Source: DYRB01 sp963845265 (GTDB lineage: Bacteria > Pseudomonadota > Gammaproteobacteria > Chromatiales > Chromatiaceae). From it: a stretch of 64,000 nt of DNA. The notes under the pieces are model-generated. The model was given only the letters and a program-made list of their open reading frames with translations. It did no database searches and was not told where the DNA came from. Positions 63,059 to 64,000 of this stretch are shown here, piece after piece (the stretch's first letter is position 1; each line of letters begins with the position of its first letter). A program made the position numbers and the translations under genes. Location of the stretch: the NCBI GenBank assembly GCA_963845265.1, contig CAWJRN010000003.1, positions 512,652 to 576,651 of the forward strand. Direction: 5' to 3'.

Positions 63059-64000
63059 TTATTCAATAATCGGCTGAGTTGCCGGTCCTTCGACTGTAAC
63101 CGTCATCTTGATGATATCTCCTGGATTAATTACGAGGCCAGCTTCTTCACAGTTCCAAGAGAGAACCCCATAGGGGATGGCAACTTTCACGGATTTTTTT
63201 GTAGTTACGTCTCGGCAGGTCACTTTGCCCGTAGGCATCATCCCGGTGACGTAACCACCAACGGAAACGGTCGGGACACTGACCTGGTATTCGTACACTC
63301 CCATGTCCACGGTGCCGTTAACGATCCGCGGATTACCCGCCAAGTCAAGCGCGGGTAACTCCGGCGCGTAGTTATCACCTTCGTCGATGACCGGCGAGGT
63401 GCTTGTTAAGCGATAGTTGAGGGCTCCCGCATCGACAAACAGCGGATCGACATTATCCAGATTGCTCGGGTCAATCGGGAATGGAATGTCAACCAGGAAT
63501 CCGGCAGGACTTTGGTCAAAGTCGTTATTAAATAATCTGACAGAATCGACGCTTACGAGTTGGTAGTTGTTTATGTATAAATCCGCTGCCTGCCCTTCTG
63601 TCGCTGCATTACCCTGAATGATATTGTTATAGATATCCACGGCAGTGGTGTCAGGCACCGTATCAATTGCAACTCCACCATAGGCGAGAGCATTGTTGTC
63701 GGCTATTGTGTTGTTGGTGAAGGCCAGGGATCCGAATGTAAAGACCAGCATGCCACCGTAATAATTGGAAGCGGAATTAGCCGCGACCACGTTGTTGATA
63801 AACTCAAGCGACGCACCCCAATCGCTTGAGCTAAGGTTCAAACCGCCGGCTACCCCGCTGGTGTTCCCCACGATAATGTTCGAAGTGACTGATACCGTGG
63901 CGGGGCCGGGGGATGCTCCAGAGATAGCGATGTAGCCTCCGCCACCCTGGGCGCCACTGTTATTGCTGATAGTGTTTCCGGTGACTGTGATGACCTGAGT
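63059..64000 (-). CDS. Right-handed beta-helix surface protein, 5' end beyond the window
   Basis: The frame is open to the window edge, so at least 313 residues are seen. Repeated turns such as LEFINNVVAANSASNYYGGM, LAFTNNTIADNNALAYGGVA and VDIYNNIIQGNAATEG are parallel beta-helix rungs; PALDLAGNPRIVNGTVDMGV YEYQ is the choice-of-anchor Q block. The C-terminal about 70 residues (TVSVGGYVTGMMPTGKVTCR DVTTKKSVKV) form a separate domain. Extracellular. Start lies outside. Confidence 0.85.
   Translation of the reverse strand, partial: TQVITVTGNTISNNSGAQGGGGYIAISGASPGPATVSVTSNIIVGNTSGVAGGLNLSSSDWGASLEFINNVVAANSASNYYGGMLVFTFGSLAFTNNTIADNNALAYGGVAIDTVPDTTAVDIYNNIIQGNAATEGQAADLYINNYQLVSVDSVRLFNNDFDQSPAGFLVDIPFPIDPSNLDNVDPLFVDAGALNYRLTSTSPVIDEGDNYAPELPALDLAGNPRIVNGTVDMGVYEYQVSVPTVSVGGYVTGMMPTGKVTCRDVTTKKSVKVAIPYGVLSWNCEEAGLVINPGDIIKMTVTVEGPATQPIIE

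Overview
The window is a GC-rich (about 60-65% by eye) gammaproteobacterial chromosome segment that has been heavily reworked by mobile DNA. An ihfA gene, a CarH-like B12 photoreceptor, UbiE and MOSC homologues, and the general codon use fit a Chromatiales-type (purple sulfur) relative. No rRNA or ribosomal-protein marker is present, so this placement is an inference.

Layout. 0.1-4.5 kb: a broken REP-type transposase, a small conserved gene with an in-frame TGA, then a DUF6599 / DUF362 / membrane ferredoxin operon. 4.7-9.9 kb (minus): a tightly coupled five-gene operon made of an EgtD-type amino-acid N-methyltransferase, a frameshifted PhyH-type Fe(II)/2-oxoglutarate dioxygenase, two SAM methyltransferases and an MFS transporter. 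It looks like a small-molecule pathway built on an N-methylated amino acid. 11-24.9 kb: an Old Yellow Enzyme, an S9 peptidase, a MOSC protein, a degenerate ORF-less group II intron, a CarH-like MerR regulator divergent from a 60-aa protein, an alpha/beta hydrolase, a thiamine-binding protein and an EF-hand protein, separated by gene debris including several IS91 transposase fragments.

25-49.3 kb: four nearly identical 1313-bp copies of one rve-type insertion sequence plus an 85-bp solo end. Between them lie accessory genes: a UbiE-like methyltransferase; a two-gene PD-(D/E)XK nuclease / beta-CASP metallo-beta-lactamase unit that looks like a defence module; a molybdenum hydroxylase operon with its MocA and XdhC maturation factors; a TPR protein; an AbiE toxin-antitoxin pair followed by a small gene and an SMC-like ATPase cut off by the solo IS end; an MNT/HEPN pair; and ihfA.

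49.3-64 kb: a secreted rhodanese and small orphan genes. Next is a tyrosine recombinase / IS91-type transposase unit whose recombinase gene is split by a 3.4-kb Recombinase-In-Trio (RIT) element with perfect 31-bp terminal inverted repeats. This is followed by a relic integron cassette array (three attC sites of 93-94 bp, no integrase in view), one cassette of which is split by an IS4 remnant. The window ends with a holin-like membrane protein and a beta-helix surface protein that runs off the edge.

Many genes carry single-base frameshifts (RAYT, PhyH, RitA, the host recombinase, hipB, phd). Some may be assembly errors and some true decay; the sequence alone cannot separate these.
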